The notes under the pieces were generated by a model, which was not told where the DNA came from, made no database searches, and saw only the letters and a list, made by a program, of their open reading frames with translations. Below, one piece after another: positions 6,342-9,016 of a DNA stretch of 9,016 nt. The stretch covers positions 1 to 9,016 of the forward strand of contig JALUJS010000397.1 in assembly GCA_027056825.1 (NCBI GenBank). The letters are read 5' to 3'. The stretch is from Candidatus Krumholzibacteriia bacterium. GTDB taxonomy: Bacteria; Krumholzibacteriota; Krumholzibacteriia; LZORAL124-64-63. The position numbers and the translations under genes are program-made. Each line of letters starts with the position of its first letter. The first letter of the stretch is position 1.

Positions 6342-7023
6342 CATTGCGTCTCCCGAATCCGTCATCGCGGGTGGTCGGCGCCAGGGGGTCGGTGACCCAC
6401 CTGGTGTCGTTGATTACGAACATGTAGTCATACTCTCCGGCCGGCAGCAGGAGATCCGCGACCCAGTAGCCGTTTTCCAGGCGCATGGGGGAGCGGGTGT
6501 AGTCCCATCCGTTGAAGGATCCGGCGACACCGACCTTATGGACGTCGGGATCCCGGGCGAGGTAGGCCAGGCGGACGAGCCGCATGGAATCCATGGGATA
6601 ACGGGATGGGGACCGGTCCGAGGCCTGGAGGACCGCGGCGCTGGAACCGGAGCGTCCGGCCGGAACCAGGCCGGTGGGGTTGGGGGCGCCGGGCAGGCCC
6701 CGGGAAAGGAAGAAACCCAGCCCGAGGGCCAGCACCCAGGAAGCGGCGACAAGCAGAGGACGGGACCAGGGCGATGTCGGTCGTGATGGTGGGGTTGCCG
6801 CGCGCCTGGCCCCGCCCTCGAGGGCAATCCTGTCCATGACACCATCGGCGAAGGTCGCCGGAACGTCGGGGGCGGGCGCCTGGCCCGCAATCCGCAGCAT
6901 GTCCTCGGCAGCCGCCAACTCGGCCGCGAATTCGGGATCTTCCTGCATGGTCCGCAGAAAGACGTCCACTTCCCGGTCGTCGAGTTCGCCGTCGAGATAC
7001 CTGCGGATCAGATCCTCGTTCAT
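6319..7023 (-). CDS. Membrane anti-sigma factor with periplasmic early-set (CBM48/AMPK-beta-like) domain
   Basis: A 234-residue single-pass membrane protein. Residues 1-65 are acidic and helical (NEDLIRRYLDGELDDREVDVF), as in cytosolic anti-sigma domains. There is no HxxxCxxC zinc motif, so it is a non-zinc type. A Pro/Arg-rich stretch precedes one membrane helix (about 88-107) and a linker. The periplasmic part (about 150-232) is an early-set domain with KVGVAGSFNGWD, EYDYMFVINDTRW and TTRDDGFGRRNAVLEL. It lies 22 nt after the ECF sigma gene and overlaps the barrel gene, and the start is supported by GGAAGGG. It likely holds the sigma factor at the membrane until an envelope signal releases it. 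The fold call is firm. The anti-sigma role rests on gene order and the N-terminal character, and the signal is unknown. Confidence 0.82.
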   Translation of the reverse strand: MNEDLIRRYLDGELDDREVDVFLRTMQEDPEFAAELAAAEDMLRIAGQAPAPDVPATFADGVMDRIALEGGARRAATPPSRPTSPWSRPLLVAASWVLALGLGFFLSRGLPGAPNPTGLVPAGRSGSSAAVLQASDRSPSRYPMDSMRLVRLAYLARDPDVHKVGVAGSFNGWDYTRSPMRLENGYWVADLLLPAGEYDYMFVINDTRWVTDPLAPTTRDDGFGRRNAVLELGI

Positions 7024-7045
7024 GTCCCTTCCTTCTCCCGTGGTG

Positions 7046-7711
7046 TCAACTGCCGCTATCGGTCGCCGAAGGGGGGGCCAGGACGCCCCTGGCCTTGAGT
7101 TTCTCCTGCAACCTGCGCCGAGCCCGGTGGGCCCTGACCTTGAGGGAACCGGGGGTGTCGCCTGTCATCCGCGCGATCTCCTCGTAGTCGAGCCCTTCGA
7201 TGTGTTTCAACGTGAAGACCTCACGGAATTCCTGCGGCAGATCGGCCAGGGCCGCCTGGAGAATTTCCCATTCCTGGCGCCTGGCCGTCTCCCGCAAAGG
7301 GTTACGCCCATCCTCCGGCTCCCGGTCACCCGTCTGGCGCCGGTTGAGGTCTTCCAGGGAGATGATTCCCTTGCGGTCCAGCAACTGGCGGCGGCGGTGC
7401 CGGTCCCGGGCCAGGTTCACCCCGATCTGCAGCAGCCAGGTGCTGAACTTCGCCTCGCGCCGGTAGCCTGCGAGATTCGTGTAGGCCTTGACGAAGGTGT
7501 CCTGGGCCGCTTCGAGAGCCTCGTCGGGATCGGCCAGGATCCTGGTCAGCACTCCTACCAGCATCTGCTGGTGACGCTGCACGAGTTCCCGGAAGGCTTC
7601 GGTATCTCCGGCGACGACAGCGGCTACGATCCGTTCGTCAGCCAGTGTTGCCGAAGCCTTCCGGCCCGCACCCATGAGACGTTCCGGTCCTGGCGGGGTT
7701 ACAGGATTCAT
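7046..7711 (-). CDS. ECF-family RNA polymerase sigma factor (RpoE-like)
   Basis: A 221-residue sigma-70 family factor. Region 2 (about residues 25-110) shows AFRELVQRHQQMLVGV, DALE-like AQDTFVKAYTNL and KFSTWLLQIGVNLARDRHRRR, the core-binding and -10 recognition helices. Region 4 (about 145-205) shows LADLPQEFREVFTLKHIEGLDYEEIA and GSLKVRAHRARRRLQEKL, the helix-turn-helix for -35 binding. No region 3 lies between them, as is typical of ECF factors. The start at 7711 is 5 nt after the DUF3347 stop; the ribosome site is weak, so translation is probably coupled. An internal ATG at codon 13 is possible. The next gene encodes its probable anti-sigma partner. It probably directs envelope or metal-stress genes, but its target promoters were not found in the window. 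Confidence 0.93.
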   Translation of the reverse strand: MNPVTPPGPERLMGAGRKASATLADERIVAAVVAGDTEAFRELVQRHQQMLVGVLTRILADPDEALEAAQDTFVKAYTNLAGYRREAKFSTWLLQIGVNLARDRHRRRQLLDRKGIISLEDLNRRQTGDREPEDGRNPLRETARRQEWEILQAALADLPQEFREVFTLKHIEGLDYEEIARMTGDTPGSLKVRAHRARRRLQEKLKARGVLAPPSATDSGS

Positions 7712-7716
7712 GGAAA

Positions 7717-8232
7717 TTACTTGCTCACGATCTTTCCGCAGCGGAGCATCTTGGACCCGTAGTAGGGGTTGTTGATCTTCTTGCCGTTCTGCATCCAGTT
7801 GTGCTTGGCCATGGGGCAGTAGGCGACGTTGGGTTTCTCGTCGCCGGGGATCATGTTCCGGTACGTGATCAGGTTCTCGCTCAGGGGGGCGAAGGCCTTG
7901 CGCGCGGAATCGAGATCCTTGGCCGCTGCCAGGGCCTTGGCGCTGGCGGCCAGCTCGGGCATCAGCTTGCTGCAGGCCGGTCCGTCCTTCTTGGCAACGC
8001 CGGCAGCATGGAGGTCGAATTTCTTCTGCAGACCCTCGGCGGTCGCGGCGATGGCCAGGGCGTTCGCCTTGACGCCATCCAGGGAATCGGTGGCCAGGGA
8101 GGTCTGGATGGCCAGGTAGGCCTCGGTCATGCTCTCGAAGGCGCTCTCCTTGTGGTCCTCGTGAGCCAGGACGGGCAGTGCGAAAACGGCGGCCAGGGCC
8201 ACGGTCAACAGGGAAATCTTCAGCTTCTTCAT
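7717..8232 (-). CDS. Periplasmic DUF3347-type probable copper-binding protein
   Basis: A 171-residue exported protein with a classic signal peptide (MKKLK then a hydrophobic core, cleavage near VLA-HEDH at residue 23). The mature chain starts with His-rich HEDH. Residues about 33-125 are helical and fit the DUF3347 pattern (YLAIQTSLATDSLDGVKANA). The C-terminus has the conserved metal-type block AYCPMAKHNW at 137-146 and NPYYGSKMLRCG at 155-166. Cys139, Met141, His144, Met162 and Cys165 are likely ligands. Related blocks occur in proteins tied to Cus-type RND efflux, so periplasmic copper or silver binding or hand-over is a reasonable inference. The start follows AAGGAGTG. It is the first gene of operon 2, 44 nt after the predicted sigma-54 start, and directly precedes the ECF sigma gene. 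Confidence 0.85.
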   Translation of the reverse strand: MKKLKISLLTVALAAVFALPVLAHEDHKESAFESMTEAYLAIQTSLATDSLDGVKANALAIAATAEGLQKKFDLHAAGVAKKDGPACSKLMPELAASAKALAAAKDLDSARKAFAPLSENLITYRNMIPGDEKPNVAYCPMAKHNWMQNGKKINNPYYGSKMLRCGKIVSK

Positions 8233-8286
8233 CGTTCACTCCTTGTGTTGGTCCGCACGCGGCGGCTTGATTGTCTGCCCCGGAAC

Positions 8287-8302
8287 AGCAAGTCGCGGGC
8301 CA
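8287..8302 (-). promoter_or_regulatory. Probable sigma-54 (-24/-12) promoter for the DUF3347/ECF operon
   Basis: The minus-strand bases TGGCCCGCGACTTGCT match TGGCACG-N4-TTGCW with a single change (C for A), keeping GG and GC at the exact 10-base spacing. The -12 C is at 8288, which predicts an A start near 8276 and a 44-nt leader with an AAGGAGTG ribosome site. Finding the same rare promoter type ahead of both copper operons argues against chance. Confidence 0.7.
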
Positions 8303-8350
8303 GTCGGAACCCAAGGAAAACAAAGGAGTTGAGAACAGAGGGGGGATTCG

Positions 8351-8376
8351 TGGAGATTATTCTTCAAGACTATTGT
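8351..8376 (-). promoter_or_regulatory. Candidate activator site upstream of the DUF3347 operon
   Basis: On the minus strand AAGACTATTGT (8366-8376, read as its complement ACAATAGTCTT) lies head-to-head with AGAATAATCTCCA (8351-8363). Together they form an imperfect 23-bp dyad centred at 8365, of the form TAnTCTTnAAGAnTA. It sits about 65-90 bases upstream of the predicted -12 element. Both words also occur upstream of copA. The dyad fits a dimeric activator, but no binding is shown. Confidence 0.5.
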
Positions 8377-8378
8377 GC

Positions 8379-8410
8379 GGCCCGGGGAAAGTGTTCGCTT
8401 TCCCCGGGCC
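8379..8410 (-). terminator. Strong hairpin closing the RND/P-II operon
   Basis: GGCCCGGGGAAAG (8379-8391) and CTTTCCCCGGGCC (8398-8410) form a 13-bp perfect stem with a six-base loop (TGTTCG), starting 7 nt after the stop codon at 8418. No T tract follows on either strand, so it is a terminator-like or 3'-end-protecting hairpin rather than a textbook intrinsic terminator. It lies just before the activator site of the next operon. Confidence 0.65.
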
Positions 8411-8417
8411 CCGGTCG

Positions 8418-8756
8418 TCAGACAGCCTCCGTGCCGGTTTCGCCCGTGCTGATCCGCACGGCGTGGGAAATCTTCCCGACGTAGATCTTGCCGTCGCCCT
8501 TCAGGCCGGTATGGGCCGCGTCGGCGATGGTGCGCACCACCTCGTCGGCGATCTCGTCCCGGCAGACGATCTCCAGCTTCAGCGACTTGCGATAGCCGAG
8601 CAGGTCCTCGCCGGCGTTGTCGGCGGCATGGTGCCAGCCGGTGCCGAAACCCCGGCATTCGACGATGCTGATACCGGTCAATCCGTCCACGGTGCGCAGA
8701 CCGGATGTGACGTCCGCCAGCTTGTGGGGTTTGATGTAGGCCTTGATCTCCTTCAT
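8418..8756 (-). CDS. P-II-like regulator of the metal-efflux-associated group
   Basis: A 112-residue cytosolic trimer-type protein of the GlnB/GlnK superfamily. The fold signatures are MKEIKAYIKPHKLADV at 1-16, GISIVECRGFG at 28-38, the B-loop HTGLKGDGKIYV at 82-93, and the C-loop VRISTGETG at 100-108, so ATP/ADP binding is likely kept. The T-loop (about 39-56: GTGWHHAADNAGEDLLGY) differs from classical P-II and lacks the uridylylated Tyr51 context. It instead has a His pair, which could bind metal. A separate P-II group encoded beside Cus/Czc RND pumps is known, and this gene fits it, lying 17 nt after a CusA-type gene. It probably senses nucleotide or metal state and acts on the pump, but partner and effect are inferred. 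The start at 8756 has an AAAGGA site; an extension to 8807 would overlap the pump gene. Confidence 0.87.
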   Translation of the reverse strand: MKEIKAYIKPHKLADVTSGLRTVDGLTGISIVECRGFGTGWHHAADNAGEDLLGYRKSLKLEIVCRDEIADEVVRTIADAAHTGLKGDGKIYVGKISHAVRISTGETGTEAV

Positions 8757-8773
8757 GGCCGTATCCTTTCGTT

Positions 8774-9016
8774 TCAGGCTTCGCGCTGGACGCGGATGGC
8801 AAACCACTTGTAGAACGCCGGAATGACCAGCAGGGTCAGGATTGTCGAGGTCACCAGTCCGCCCACCACAACGGTGGCCAGCGGGCGTTGTACTTCGCTG
8901 CCGGTGCCGGTGGCAAAAAGCAGCGGAATGAGCCCCAGCGCAGTGGTCAGTGCAGTCATCAGAACCGGTCGTAATCGTAACAGGGCGCCTTTAATCGATG
9001 CGCGGTCAATGGGGTG
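8774..9016 (-). CDS. CusA/CzcA-type heavy-metal RND efflux pump, C-terminal end (partial)
   Basis: The last 80 residues of an inner-membrane RND transporter; the gene continues past the right edge of the window. The chain reads ALLRLRPVLMTALTTALGLIPLLF, then GSEVQRPLATVVVGG and TSTILTLLVIPAFY. This is the typical final part of heavy-metal RND pumps covering the last two membrane helices, with the conserved RPVLMTALTTALGLIPL and QRPLATVVVGGL segments. Such pumps exchange protons for periplasmic Cu(I)/Ag(I) or Zn/Co/Cd and push the metal out through an adaptor and outer-membrane channel. The sub-type cannot be settled from this end alone; copper is favoured by the neighbours. Codons such as TTA, CGA and ATT and lower GC near the edge differ from the rest of the window. 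Confidence 0.93.
   Translation of the reverse strand, partial: HPIDRASIKGALLRLRPVLMTALTTALGLIPLLFATGTGSEVQRPLATVVVGGLVTSTILTLLVIPAFYKWFAIRVQREA

Noticed and set aside
7046..8323. Long minus-strand frame merging the sigma factor with sequence upstream of 7711
   Set aside because: The N-terminal 200 residues run out of frame through the DUF3347 gene and are Arg/Gln/Gly-rich noise. The sigma fold starts at 7711.
8418..8756. Classical nitrogen-regulation glnB locus
   Set aside because: The T-loop lacks the Tyr51 context, no amtB, glnA or ntr gene is near, and the gene directly follows a metal RND pump. Nearby sigma-54 promoters drive copper genes, not nitrogen genes.

Overview
The window is a high-GC (roughly two-thirds G+C) stretch from a Gram-negative bacterium. 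The envelope proteins (an RND pump, an outer-membrane barrel and periplasmic proteins), strong AAGGAG-type ribosome sites and short gene gaps all support this. The fusion of early-set (AMPK/CBM48-like) domains to an anti-sigma factor and to a barrel protein recalls Gemmatimonadota/FCB-type or candidate-phylum genomes, but I cannot place the organism. Everything after the first 130 bases is coded on the minus strand and forms one copper/silver-type metal defence locus. Its genes are described here in transcription order, from high to low coordinates.

(1) 9016-8418: the C-terminal end of a CusA/CzcA-type RND metal pump, then a divergent P-II-like protein of the kind found beside such pumps, closed by a 13-bp perfect hairpin. 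(2) 8302-3894: a probable sigma-54 (-24/-12) promoter, then a DUF3347-type periplasmic protein with Cys/Met/His ligands, an ECF sigma factor, a membrane anti-sigma factor with a periplasmic early-set domain, an outer-membrane barrel protein ending in a second early-set domain, and a methionine-rich secreted protein with a Gly-Asp-Met repeat tail. The genes are close or overlapping and read as one operon, ending at an 11-bp hairpin. (3) 3722-131: a second sigma-54-type promoter, then a CopA-like Cu(I) P-type ATPase, a DUF2231 membrane protein with a large periplasmic C-terminal domain, and a DUF302 protein, with gaps of 2 and 12 nt. (4) 1-101: the 3' part of a plus-strand tRNA-Ala and its terminator, converging on the copper operon.

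Inferred working model: cytosolic Cu(I) goes to the periplasm through the ATPase. Periplasmic metal is bound by the Met-rich and DUF3347 proteins and exported by the RND system. Two operons appear to be switched on together by a sigma-54 activator (not in the window), because both have -24/-12 elements and both carry the same 13-bp word upstream. The ECF sigma/anti-sigma pair inside operon 2 suggests a second, envelope-sensing layer. The most unusual point is that the anti-sigma factor and the overlapping outer-membrane barrel gene end in the same domain type, which suggests a direct sensor pair. No complete mobile element, CRISPR array or rRNA was seen. The tRNA fragment at the left edge may be an integration-site remnant.
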